From assembly GCA_949283955.1 (NCBI GenBank), contig CASDUP010000008.1, positions 1-64,000 of the forward strand: a stretch of DNA of 64,000 nt, in the 5' to 3' direction. How positions within the stretch are numbered: the stretch's first letter is position 1; the number at the start of each line of letters is the position of its first letter. Shown in pieces: positions 1 through 8,230 of this stretch. The translations under genes were made by a program, and so were the position numbers. The stretch is from an uncultured Verrucomicrobiota bacterium (GTDB taxonomy: Bacteria > Verrucomicrobiota > Verrucomicrobiia > Opitutales > Intestinicryptomonadaceae). Under the pieces are notes generated by a model that saw nothing but the letters and a program-made list of their open reading frames with translations, was not told where the DNA came from and made no database searches.

Positions 1-4
1 AAAA

Positions 5-32
5 AGCCGCCCATTCGGGCGGCTTTTTTTTG
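5..32. terminator. Bidirectional intrinsic terminator
   Basis: A GC-rich stem (AGCCGCCC, four-base loop, GGGCGGCT) is flanked by an A-run on the left and a T-run on the right, so it can stop transcription in both directions. It presumably ends a gene lying before the window. Confidence 0.8.
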
Positions 33-192
33 CTTCAACGCTTAAACTCTTCGGAAAAATTTTTTTAAACCGGCGACCGGGCAGAAACACTTTAAAATAG
101 TCCATTCCAAGCGAAAAACAACATGCGCTGGCAACACAGAAACCATGCCGCATTTATTGTCAATTCTAAGGTAAAAAAGAGAATATGCGCTG

Positions 193-357
193 ACTTAATT
201 AAAATTGCTTGACAAAGAATAGGGGAAATTTTTTACTGCTTTCATATTTAAGGTAGACTTAAATAAATAAAAAGCAACATACACAAACTTAATTAAAATC
301 ACTTGACAAACAAAAAATTTTACTGAATATATATTTAACGTAGACTTAAATAAATAG
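193..357 (+). promoter_or_regulatory. Tandemly duplicated promoter/operator
   Basis: Two imperfect direct repeats (193-270 and 287-357) each hold the block ACTTAATTAAAAT, a perfect -35 box TTGACA (209-214 and 303-308), and a distal inverted repeat (TATTTAAG, short spacer, CTTAAATA) at about 245-265, with one mismatch in the second copy at 332-353. The -10 boxes are less certain: TTTACT at 232-237 has a 17-base spacer, and the second copy has TATATA at 328-333. The palindrome looks like a regulator site just upstream of the PEP-CTERM gene. The regulator is unknown. Confidence 0.6.
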
Positions 358-366
358 GGGCACAAT

Positions 367-1923
367 ATGAAACATTCCACTATACTCACAATGAGGGTCT
401 TATTGACACTTGGATTAGTTTTAATTTTTTCTTCCGCATCTTTTGCGTTGGAAAATTATTATTGGATAAGGGGGGCTTCGGATACGACCTCTTCCAATTT
501 TTACGCAAATGGGACGGAACTTTCCCAGCGCTTATTCTATGTTGGGAGCGCCCTTCAAATTGGGGAAGTAGATAGTAAATATGCCTCGTACTTCGACGAG
601 AACGGCGTATTAAAATCGCCGCAGGTAATTGATCCACTTCCCGAGCAAAGCCAGTTCCACATAGGCTATTACAACAGCGCGTTTGCGGGATCGGACTCGT
701 CGTTTTCTGAAAAGCAGGCTATAATAATGAACAACGACGTAACGTTCACGAGAATGGTCTATGAAAACACCGCCACGAACCAGAATTCTCCTACCGTAAT
801 AACTTCGCTTTACACCGACACAGATGGGAGTGTGAAAGATTACAAAACCATACTTTCCATTATTAACGATTCGGTCCAATGGCAAAACTTTTTCTTCCGC
901 AATGCTGCAAAGAACGGCTACAGAGCAGAGTTGACGTTTGATATAGACGTGGTTCTGGATATGGGCACGAATGCAAGCAGTATAAATTATGGTTTCACGA
1001 TTCAAGACAACAAAATGAATTTTGGAACTGCCGAAAACAACAGGGTGCTTGAGATTCGAGCGACAAATTATAGCGGTTCGAATAATTTAGTTTTATTTCA
1101 TTCCGACGATTACTCCCTGCATACTTCGCGTCCGATTGTTAATATGTACGCGCAGATGATTAATGTTTCTGGTGTGGAGATGAGGATATGCCACGAAAAT
1201 ATGACGGACGCCATTGTAAACTTTAAGGGGACATCAGTTAATCTCTCGAATGCCTATATAGGATTTAGAGCGGCAGTTTACAACTGCATGAAGGAAGACG
1301 GCGGGAAGGTCATGACTTGGGACAGTCAATATTACATGGGCATAGGGAATGGAGGAACGGTTAATCTATTTGGCGAGAACCAATTTGGCGAAGCCAGGCT
1401 CGGCATTTGGGCCGGCGGAGGAACTTTAAATTTGAACGGGCACAGTATAACATCTTTGTATGCCGTAGATGGCAGCAACAACTTCGTTTTGGATTTTGGA
1501 ATGGAAAACAGCCGCATGTCCGCAGAAGACATGCTCGAATGCGGAATTACTTCAGATATGGTTTCGCTTACTGGAGCGGGCAAAAAGCAAGTGTTTCTTG
1601 TCACGAATGATAACATAAACACTCCCACTACTATAAAGAATTTTATAGCCGGGGAGGATGTGATTTTGACGAAAACCGCTATTTCTTTCGACGAGGAGAA
1701 TTACGAAAATAACAAGGTTGTTTTCGACCTGTCGACGCTCGGATACACGGCGGATAACTACGGGAAAACCGACGGAGAGTGGTACATTACCCAGATTGAA
1801 GGAGTGGAGTACGAGGGAGAGGAATATTACTCGTACACGTATGTAATCATTCCGGAGCCGGCGGTTGCTGCTGCGCTTCTCGGGCTTGTATCGCTGCTGT
1901 TGGGAGTGTTAAAGAGAAAATAG
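367..1923 (+). CDS. PEP-CTERM sorting-domain exported protein
   Basis: This 518-aa protein has an N-terminal signal peptide (hydrophobic residues about 11-22, likely cut after SFA near residue 27) and a C-terminal sorting tail: PEP at 496-498, a hydrophobic helix, then the basic end LKRK. By family knowledge, such proteins are processed by exosortase and delivered to the outer surface or the matrix. The body is rich in Asn, Gly, Ser and Thr and looks like a beta-helix repeat protein, but I recognise no catalytic domain. The ATG has an AGGGG ribosome site six bases upstream. It is followed within 3 bases by an exported phosphoesterase. The exosortase itself is not in the window. Confidence 0.85.
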   Translation: MKHSTILTMRVLLTLGLVLIFSSASFALENYYWIRGASDTTSSNFYANGTELSQRLFYVGSALQIGEVDSKYASYFDENGVLKSPQVIDPLPEQSQFHIGYYNSAFAGSDSSFSEKQAIIMNNDVTFTRMVYENTATNQNSPTVITSLYTDTDGSVKDYKTILSIINDSVQWQNFFFRNAAKNGYRAELTFDIDVVLDMGTNASSINYGFTIQDNKMNFGTAENNRVLEIRATNYSGSNNLVLFHSDDYSLHTSRPIVNMYAQMINVSGVEMRICHENMTDAIVNFKGTSVNLSNAYIGFRAAVYNCMKEDGGKVMTWDSQYYMGIGNGGTVNLFGENQFGEARLGIWAGGGTLNLNGHSITSLYAVDGSNNFVLDFGMENSRMSAEDMLECGITSDMVSLTGAGKKQVFLVTNDNINTPTTIKNFIAGEDVILTKTAISFDEENYENNKVVFDLSTLGYTADNYGKTDGEWYITQIEGVEYEGEEYYSYTYVIIPEPAVAAALLGLVSLLLGVLKRK

Positions 1924-1926
1924 TAT

Positions 1927-3069
1927 ATGATGGGAAATTGTTTAGCGCGGAGTTTTGCCGTTTTTGCGTGTTCGCTTATTTTGACGGCGCCGGCTTTTTC
2001 TTCAAATGAACCCGCTCCTTCGGGAGCGGGCGATTTGAAGAAAGCAAGCTGCGATAATAATTCTTTTAGTTTTGTTCTTATCGGAGATATTCAGGACATG
2101 ACAAAGTGGCGCCACAAGCAGCCTCTTTGCGAGTATCTGTTTGGCTGGGCAGTTCAAAACAAAGGCGATCTCAACCTGAAGGCGGTTTTGTGCACGGGAG
2201 ATCTGGTTGAATACAATCAGAGCATGGCAAGCACAAAAAGCCGCTACCTTCACAGGGGAATGCAGAACGGAAACATGGATTCGGAGGGTCAATGGAAGGC
2301 GATTTCCGACATTTGCAGCCGGCAGCTCGACGGATTTATTCCCTATATTTTTTGCACGGGCAACCACGATTACGGCCACAGATGCGGGGACGGGGCGAGG
2401 CGTTTTAGTCAATTTGGGAGGTACTTTCCGGCGAATAAAAATCCGCTTTGGAATGATTGCGTGGTCGAAATGTTTCCAAATTACGACGGGGTGGAGACAC
2501 TCGAAAACGCCATTTACAGGTTCGACACAGACACGTGGGGAACTTTGTACGTTATGGCCCTCGAGTTTGCTCCAAGAGACGAAGTTTTGGAATGGGCGGA
2601 TAAAAAGTTAAAGTCGAGCCGCCTTGCGAATTCGCGTGTGGTTTTGATTACGCATTCGATTATAGACGGCCGCGGGGAGTTCATACGCGACAGGTATTCG
2701 ATTTTGGCAAGAGAAGGTCGGGAAGGTGGAGTTTTCGAGACGGGCAAGGCGATATGGGAAAAGGTGATAAAGCCCAATAAAAACGTGGTGCTTGCGATAT
2801 GCGGCCATGCCGGTCCCAATACCAACAAAGTGGAAGTTCGCCCCGACGGGAGCGGAGTGCTCATAACCATGTTTAACATGCAGGGAATATGCGGCTGGGG
2901 AGCCGGAGGAGGGGAGCTTCCGGTGGAGATAATCGAATTTAAACCGGACGGGGAAACGATTTCGTTTCGGACTTTTTATCCGCTGTACCACTATTCTCCA
3001 AAAACGCGCGAGAAGTCGTTTGGGAAAAAATTTGAGTATCGGAGATTTTCGGATTCCCTTTCGAAATAA
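1927..3069 (+). CDS. Exported calcineurin-like metallophosphoesterase
   Basis: A 380-aa protein with a signal peptide (cut near residue 26). The metallophosphoesterase fold is shown by GDIQD at 53-57, GDLVE at 91-95, GNHDYGH at 145-151, ITHS near 240 and GHAG near 290. These are the usual dimetal ligand blocks, except that the first motif lacks the DxH histidine (D-I-Q here). Substrate unknown; phosphodiesters or phosphorylated surface polymers are possible. It starts 3 bases after the PEP-CTERM gene and is surely cotranscribed with it from the duplicated promoter. Confidence 0.85.
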   Translation: MMGNCLARSFAVFACSLILTAPAFSSNEPAPSGAGDLKKASCDNNSFSFVLIGDIQDMTKWRHKQPLCEYLFGWAVQNKGDLNLKAVLCTGDLVEYNQSMASTKSRYLHRGMQNGNMDSEGQWKAISDICSRQLDGFIPYIFCTGNHDYGHRCGDGARRFSQFGRYFPANKNPLWNDCVVEMFPNYDGVETLENAIYRFDTDTWGTLYVMALEFAPRDEVLEWADKKLKSSRLANSRVVLITHSIIDGRGEFIRDRYSILAREGREGGVFETGKAIWEKVIKPNKNVVLAICGHAGPNTNKVEVRPDGSGVLITMFNMQGICGWGAGGGELPVEIIEFKPDGETISFRTFYPLYHYSPKTREKSFGKKFEYRRFSDSLSK

Positions 3070-3080
3070 TTTCGGCCGGA

Positions 3081-3116
3081 GAGCGCCCTAAATTTTTTTT
3101 TGGGGCGTTCTTTCGG
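3081..3116. terminator. Probable terminator between convergent genes
   Basis: Arms GAGCGCCC (3081-3088) and GGGCGTTC (3103-3110) enclose a T-rich loop and are followed by a short T stretch. The hairpin separates the phosphoesterase gene from convergent surE. Confidence 0.45.
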
Positions 3117-3119
3117 TGC

Positions 3120-3890
3120 CTATATAATTATTTCTGATACGCTCGCTTTTCCCGAATATACGCACTCCCAGTCGCTGTTTTTTACCGATGGATCCAAGAC
3201 TCTTCCGGCTGAATACGAAAACGTAAAAAGTCCTTTTCCCTCGTTTTTAAACAAGGGCGACAGTTCCATTCTGGCTGGGGTGGTGCGTTCCACGTGAGTC
3301 GATTCCGAGAAGTTGTCGGGGTAATTCACGTTGAACACCCTTATTTTGCCGTCGGGACAAATGGGATTTTCCCCGATCAATTTATTCGCCACAAAGTCCG
3401 CCGCGTGTTTGCAAGCCGACGATAAAACCGGCCTTATTTCCTTCGGAACTTCCAAATGGCGAGTGCGGCAAGCTTCGTAGAACTCTTTCGAAATTCTGAG
3501 CGAAAATGCCCCCGAAGGAATTCCGAATCCCGCGGATTCCATAGCCGCCGCGAAAGTTCCGCTGCTCCATAAAATCGGGAAACCGAGATTATGGCCTATA
3601 TTTAGTCCGGAAGCGACAGCGTCTGGGCGCCTCTTGCACAAGTGGGATATCGCTATGTTTGCGCAATCTGCGGGAGTTCCCGATACCGAAAAGCACGGTA
3701 TTCCGCAAATGTCCGGAAGCGTGTCAACGCGAATTTCTCCATGCCTGTTGTGGGCGTGCCCGATCCAGCTTTGCTCTCCCGACGGAACAACTACTACTGC
3801 GTCTCCGATTTTTCCGATTTCCTCGGCGAATTTTGGAAGGAAAGGGGAGTTTATTCCGTCGTCGTTGCAAATGAGAATGAGAGGTCGCAT
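3120..3890 (-). CDS. surE: 5'/3'-nucleotidase SurE
   Basis: SurE is a metal-dependent nucleoside 5'-monophosphate phosphatase that also acts on 3'-nucleotides. The 256-aa product has the diagnostic N-terminal metal motif CNDDG (residues 8-12), the GTPADC block and the SSGTFAAAMES stretch equivalent to the canonical SGTVGAAMEG. The start is the ATG at 3890; a longer frame to 3935 adds an unrelated peptide outside the fold. It stands alone on the minus strand, divergent from xseB. Confidence 0.92.
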   Translation of the reverse strand: MRPLILICNDDGINSPFLPKFAEEIGKIGDAVVVVPSGEQSWIGHAHNRHGEIRVDTLPDICGIPCFSVSGTPADCANIAISHLCKRRPDAVASGLNIGHNLGFPILWSSGTFAAAMESAGFGIPSGAFSLRISKEFYEACRTRHLEVPKEIRPVLSSACKHAADFVANKLIGENPICPDGKIRVFNVNYPDNFSESTHVERTTPARMELSPLFKNEGKGLFTFSYSAGRVLDPSVKNSDWECVYSGKASVSEIII

Positions 3891-3982
3891 GAGTTTTTTT
3901 CTGTTTGAAGTGCAAGGGTATTCAAGTCGGTCCAAAGGTCAACATATACGCTTCGATTTTTTTGCGGCGGGGGAATTTTAAC

Positions 3983-4010
3983 TTGAGAAAAGTCTATTTT
4001 TTTTGATACT
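3983..4010 (+). promoter_or_regulatory. Candidate promoter for xseB-dxs
   Basis: TTGAGA at 3983-3988 and GATACT at 4005-4010 with a 16-base spacer lie just upstream of xseB. The match is moderate. Confidence 0.4.
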
Positions 4011-4019
4011 TTCTGGAAA

Positions 4020-4235
4020 ATGGGCGACGATTTACGCGAAAAATCCTTCGAGGAAAACCTCGAAGAACTGGAGGGCATATTGGAAGAGCTTGAGAACTCC
4101 CAGTTGCCCCTTTCCGACCTCGTCAAAAAATACGAGCGGGCGAAGCTTTGTCTGGCCGAGTGCCGCAAGCGTTTGGACGAGGCCGAACTCTCGATAAAAA
4201 AGTTGAATCCCGACGGGAGTAAGGAAGATTTTTGA
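4020..4235 (+). CDS. xseB: Exodeoxyribonuclease VII small subunit
   Basis: This 71-aa helical protein has the typical XseB order: SFEENLEELE, then LP-LSDLVKKYERA, and a late helix with L-x-x-C-R-K-R-L-D-E-A-E. It coats the XseA catalytic subunit of the nuclease that degrades single-stranded DNA. xseA is not in the window. It lies just upstream of dxs, the same xseB-dxs neighbourhood seen in many Gram-negative bacteria. Confidence 0.93.
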   Translation: MGDDLREKSFEENLEELEGILEELENSQLPLSDLVKKYERAKLCLAECRKRLDEAELSIKKLNPDGSKEDF

Positions 4236-4287
4236 TTTTCTCGGGAGGCGGTTAAATCCGTTGGTGGCCCGTTTTTCGCATAATAAG

Positions 4288-6183
4288 ATGAGCACAATTT
4301 TAGACAGAATCGCGTCTCCGGCCGATGTGAAGAATTTGAGAGCCGAGCTTTTGCCGGTTCTCGCCCAGGAGATACGAGATAAAATCATCAGCGTGACGTC
4401 GAAAAACGGCGGCCACGTCAGTCCGAATCTTGGAGTTGTTGAATTGAGCATAGCCCTGCACAGGGTTTTCGAGACGCCCAAGGACAAGATTATATTCGAC
4501 GTTTCGCACCAGTGCTACACGCACAAGCTGCTGACCGGCCGCGGCGGAGAGCGCTTCGAGGGGCTCCGCCAGACGGGGGGAATATCTGGATTTTGCAATA
4601 GGACTGAGAGTTCCCACGATGCGTTCGGAGCGGGGCACGCGGGAACGGCGGCTTCGGCAGCTTTGGGACTTGCGGTCGGCAGGGACAGAAGGGGATCGAA
4701 CGAAAATGTGGTGGCGGTTTTGGGAGATGCTGCTCTAACAAACGGAGTGACATTCGAGGCGATAAACAACATAGCCACTAGCACAAAGAAAATGATTGTC
4801 GTTTTAAACGACAACGAGATGTCTATCGCGAAGAATGTAGGAGCAATAGCAAAGTATCTCAACGAGGTCATAACGAATCCTGCCTACAATAAAATTTACG
4901 AGGATATAAACTCTTTCCTCAAAAAGCTTCCCTCAGGAGAGGCCATGGCCAAGCTTGCCGAAAAAAAGGCTACCACCGCCAAGGCGTTTTTTTTGGAGGC
5001 TTCGTCTCTTTTCGAATACTTTGGCTTTTTGTATCTTGGCCCGATCGACGGGCACAACATCGCCCTATTGGAGCGCTATCTGAATTATTGCAAGACGGCT
5101 ACCCGTCCCGTGTTGCTCCACATCATAACTAAAAAGGGCAAGGGGCTGGACGTGGCGATGAAAAATCCCGAAAAGTTCCACGGGGCAAGTCCCTACGATA
5201 TAGTCACGGGGGAATCGACCGCCCCGAAATCGGACAAGCCCGTTCTTAATTGGCAGGACGTGATGGGAAAATCGCTTCTCAAGTTTGCCAAGAAAGACGG
5301 CAAGATTTTGGGAATAACGGCAGCAATGGCTTCTGGAACCGGGTTGTCGTATTTGAAGAAGGAGTTGCCGGGACAGTTTTTCGACGTGGGAATAGCGGAG
5401 GAACATGCGGCGATTTTTGCGGCGGGTTTGGCGTGCCAGGGATTTAAGCCGGTGGTGGCTATATATTCCACGTTCATGCAGAGGGCGTTCGACTGTGCAA
5501 TGCACGACGTGTGCTTGCAGGACCTTCCCGTCACCTTCTGCTTGGACAGAGCCGGTCTCTCCCCGAACGACGGGGCAACCCACCACGGACTTTTCGACAT
5601 AGCGTATTTGCGCTGCTTGCCGAGGGCAATCATAATGCAGCCTTCCGACGAAAACGAGCTTGCCGATATGCTCTACACTTCCATCAACAGCGGCAAATGC
5701 TGCTTTATACGCTATCCGAGGGGAAGAGCGGCGGGTGTGGAAATAAAGGAGGAACCGGAGGCGATAGAAATAGGGAAGTCGAAAATACTTTTCGAGGGGA
5801 ACGGAAAAGTGTGCCTGTTTGCTCTCGGGAACATGGTAGAAACCGCGAAAAAGGTAGCGGACATTTTGGCGGAAAAATCGAAAATCAAAGCTTCCATTGT
5901 CGATGCGCGCTTTGCAAAGCCTCTCGACGAGGAGGCGATTCTTCGCATGGCAAAGTCGAACAAGCTGTTTGTGACGCTCGAAGACCATGTCGTTGCCGGA
6001 GGTTTTGGCTCGGCGGTCGGCGAGCTGTTCATGGAAAACAAAGTGCGAACTCCGCTCGAAATGATAGGCTGGCCCGACAAATACATACCTCACGGGTCGG
6101 ACGTAAAGGCTCTAAGGGAGATGTTCGGTTTGGGAGAATCCCAAATAGCCGACAGGATTTTAAAGGTCTATTCCGAAATTTAG
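4288..6183 (+). CDS. dxs: 1-deoxy-D-xylulose-5-phosphate synthase
   Basis: A thiamine-diphosphate enzyme that condenses pyruvate and glyceraldehyde 3-phosphate, the first step of the MEP isoprenoid pathway. The 631-aa product aligns by eye over the whole family: GGHVSPNLGVVEL, the HK-LTGR block, LNDNEMSI, FHGASPYD, and the catalytic glutamate in IAEEHAAIFAAGLA. Several conserved positions differ: the ThDP motif is GDA (146-148) instead of GDG, DVSHQ replaces DVGHQ, and AEEHA replaces AEQHA. The ATG at 4288 is preferred over an upstream TTG at 4261 because MSTILDRI is the usual N-terminus. Downstream of xseB. Confidence 0.93.
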   Translation: MSTILDRIASPADVKNLRAELLPVLAQEIRDKIISVTSKNGGHVSPNLGVVELSIALHRVFETPKDKIIFDVSHQCYTHKLLTGRGGERFEGLRQTGGISGFCNRTESSHDAFGAGHAGTAASAALGLAVGRDRRGSNENVVAVLGDAALTNGVTFEAINNIATSTKKMIVVLNDNEMSIAKNVGAIAKYLNEVITNPAYNKIYEDINSFLKKLPSGEAMAKLAEKKATTAKAFFLEASSLFEYFGFLYLGPIDGHNIALLERYLNYCKTATRPVLLHIITKKGKGLDVAMKNPEKFHGASPYDIVTGESTAPKSDKPVLNWQDVMGKSLLKFAKKDGKILGITAAMASGTGLSYLKKELPGQFFDVGIAEEHAAIFAAGLACQGFKPVVAIYSTFMQRAFDCAMHDVCLQDLPVTFCLDRAGLSPNDGATHHGLFDIAYLRCLPRAIIMQPSDENELADMLYTSINSGKCCFIRYPRGRAAGVEIKEEPEAIEIGKSKILFEGNGKVCLFALGNMVETAKKVADILAEKSKIKASIVDARFAKPLDEEAILRMAKSNKLFVTLEDHVVAGGFGSAVGELFMENKVRTPLEMIGWPDKYIPHGSDVKALREMFGLGESQIADRILKVYSEI

Positions 6184-6217
6184 TTTGCAAGAAAATGGGG
6201 AAAAGAAAGGAAACAAA

Positions 6218-7078
6218 ATGAAAAAGACTATAATATTGGCAGTGGCCGGAGCCGCTTTGGCGTTGGCCGGATGTAACGATATGTGTGGAGGTCAAAAACA
6301 CACATTGTATATGCACGCGCATAGAGGAGAACCGTCTCTTGCGCCCCAAAACACGAGGGAGAGCATAAAGCTCGCCTTCGATCTCGGAGCTAGAATGATA
6401 GAGACAGATTGCCATCTTACCAAAGAGGGACAGATAATCATCGTTCACGCCAAAAAGGAGATGAAAAATGTTTGGGGAATGAACAAGGATCCCAAAGACT
6501 TAACTCTTGACGAGCTTAAGAATACCAAGCTAGCCCATCCCGAAAACTATGATGCGAAGTATGCGAATTGCCGCATGCCCACTTTAGAGGAACTTTTTGC
6601 GGTCATGCCCAAAGACAAGAAGTTCGAAGTGGAAATCAAAACCTACGGTCCCGAATTCGCGAAGAAGCTCGACGACGCCAGGGCGAAGTACGGCTTAAAG
6701 AGGGAAAATATTTACATTACCAGCTTCCAGGGAGACGCTGTAAAAGATTTCAAAAAGCAGTATCCCGACTATACGACTCTATTTATAGTCCATATGAAAA
6801 AGGATAAGGAAGGTAAACTTCCCTATACGGCCGAATCGCTCATAGCCAAGGCAAAAGATCTCGGTGTGGAGCAGGTTGCCTTGGGCGGATACAGGAATGT
6901 GGATAGGGAATTCGTAAAGAAATTGCAGGACGCCGGATTTGTGGTGGGCATTTGGCAGGTTGAAAATCTCGACGATTTGGCTTATGCCGCGAAATTGAAA
7001 GTCGACAGGATTTGCAGCAATTTCGCCTCCAAACTCCGCGACGAATACAATACGATAAAAAATTTAGAGCTTAAATAG
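6218..7078 (+). CDS. GDPD-family phosphodiesterase lipoprotein (copy 1)
   Basis: A 286-aa glycerophosphodiester phosphodiesterase-like lipoprotein, with signal peptide and lipobox LAGC (cysteine near residue 18). It keeps the AHRGE start of the barrel, the acidic pair in IETDCHLT, a second histidine in VHAKKE, and EIKTYG, so the core catalytic and metal residues are present. The usual PENT reads PQNT and the Asp of VHD is Ala. Predicted to hydrolyse glycerophosphodiesters or a related polymer at the envelope. It has a good ribosome site (AAAGAAAGG) and a closely related copy follows. Confidence 0.85.
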   Translation: MKKTIILAVAGAALALAGCNDMCGGQKHTLYMHAHRGEPSLAPQNTRESIKLAFDLGARMIETDCHLTKEGQIIIVHAKKEMKNVWGMNKDPKDLTLDELKNTKLAHPENYDAKYANCRMPTLEELFAVMPKDKKFEVEIKTYGPEFAKKLDDARAKYGLKRENIYITSFQGDAVKDFKKQYPDYTTLFIVHMKKDKEGKLPYTAESLIAKAKDLGVEQVALGGYRNVDREFVKKLQDAGFVVGIWQVENLDDLAYAAKLKVDRICSNFASKLRDEYNTIKNLELK

Positions 7079-7101
7079 TTTCGATTTTTCCTAATATTCG
7101 G

Positions 7102-7136
7102 ACCGATTCGGTGAAAGCCGGGTCGGTTCTTTTTTT
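7102..7136 (+). terminator. Intrinsic terminator between GDPD copies
   Basis: Stem ACCGATTCGG / CCGGGTCGGT (with G-T pairs), followed by a T-run at 7129-7136. Confidence 0.75.
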
Positions 7137-7226
7137 GGGGAGTTAAATGCTTGACTTGTGCGTAGCCGGCGGTCATATACTTATTGCGGTCTATGGGCCG
7201 TTCGTGATATAAGAAAAGAGGTTTAT

Positions 7227-8078
7227 ATGGTGAGAATATTGGCTATTTCGGCCGCGGGGATAATAGCGTCGGCTGTTTTTGGATTGAATTGCTGCGGGGG
7301 TGAGCTGTACATGCATGCGCATAGGGGTGAAGCTTCCATCGCGCCACAGAATACGAGGGAGAGCATAAAGCTCGCCTACGATCTCGGTGCGAGAATGATA
7401 GAGACGGATTGCCATCTTACCGAGGAGGGCGAGATGATAATCATGCACGGCAGGAAGGAGGCAAAAGAAGTTTGGGGTTTGGATAAGGATCCGAAGACGA
7501 TAACTTTGAAGGAAGTAAAGAATAGCAGGCTTGCCCATCCCGAAAAATACGACGCCAAGTACGCCAACTGTCGCATTCCCACCCTCGACGAGCTTTTTGC
7601 CGTGATGCCGAAGGACAAATTATTCGAGTTTGAGATAAAGACGTATGGTCCGTCGTTTGCGAAAAAGTTCGACGATACGCGGGCGAAATACGGTCTCAAA
7701 AAAGAAAACATATATGTGACGAGCGGCAAGGCCGACGCGATAAAGGATTTTAAAAAGCAGTATCCTGAATACACTACGATTTACATTCTGTACGTAAAAA
7801 AGGACAAGAACGGCAAGCTGTCCCACGATCCGGAATCTCTCATAGCAAAGGCCAAGGAGTTGGGGGTCAGCCAGCTAAATATAGGGGGATATAGGAATTT
7901 GGACAGAGAGTTCGTTAAGAAGATACAAGATGCGGGTTTTCCGGTTTGCGTTTGGCAAGTGAACAATCTCGACGATTTGGCTTACGCGGCAAAGCTGAAA
8001 GTTGACAGGATTTGTAGCGACTTTGCTTCGAATCTTCGCGGAGATTACAATACGATAAAAAATTTGGAGCTGAAATAG
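7227..8078 (+). CDS. GDPD-family phosphodiesterase, exported (copy 2)
   Basis: A 283-aa paralogue of the preceding gene, nearly collinear with it (AHRGEASIAPQNTRES, IETDCHLT, EIKTYG, and a shared C-terminus ending NTIKNLELK). The signal peptide ends in GLNCCGGE, a poor lipobox because Asn precedes the first Cys, so it may be anchored differently or released. The second histidine motif reads MHGRKE. The start at 7227 has the ribosome site AAGAAAAGAGG. It has its own terminator, so the two copies can be regulated apart. Confidence 0.83.
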   Translation: MVRILAISAAGIIASAVFGLNCCGGELYMHAHRGEASIAPQNTRESIKLAYDLGARMIETDCHLTEEGEMIIMHGRKEAKEVWGLDKDPKTITLKEVKNSRLAHPEKYDAKYANCRIPTLDELFAVMPKDKLFEFEIKTYGPSFAKKFDDTRAKYGLKKENIYVTSGKADAIKDFKKQYPEYTTIYILYVKKDKNGKLSHDPESLIAKAKELGVSQLNIGGYRNLDREFVKKIQDAGFPVCVWQVNNLDDLAYAAKLKVDRICSDFASNLRGDYNTIKNLELK

Positions 8079-8103
8079 GAGCTTTTGGAGATTTTATCTG
8101 GAG

Positions 8104-8129
8104 GCGGGAATTTTATTCCCGCTTTTTTT
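8104..8129 (+). terminator. Intrinsic terminator
   Basis: GCGGGAA / TTCCCGC stem with a short loop and seven T residues, after GDPD copy 2. Confidence 0.85.
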
Positions 8130-8230
8130 GTTTCAAGCGAGTAATAAAACAGACTTTGCCAGATTGCGGTTTTCTGGGAAATTAAAAAATTGTTCGTGCG
8201 GAGTTTTGCCTGATATAAGAGTGCTAGCAG

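Noticed and set aside
5065-6093. Long minus-strand open frame within dxs
   Set aside because: Its translation is His/Arg-rich shadow sequence; dxs on the plus strand is fully supported by motifs.
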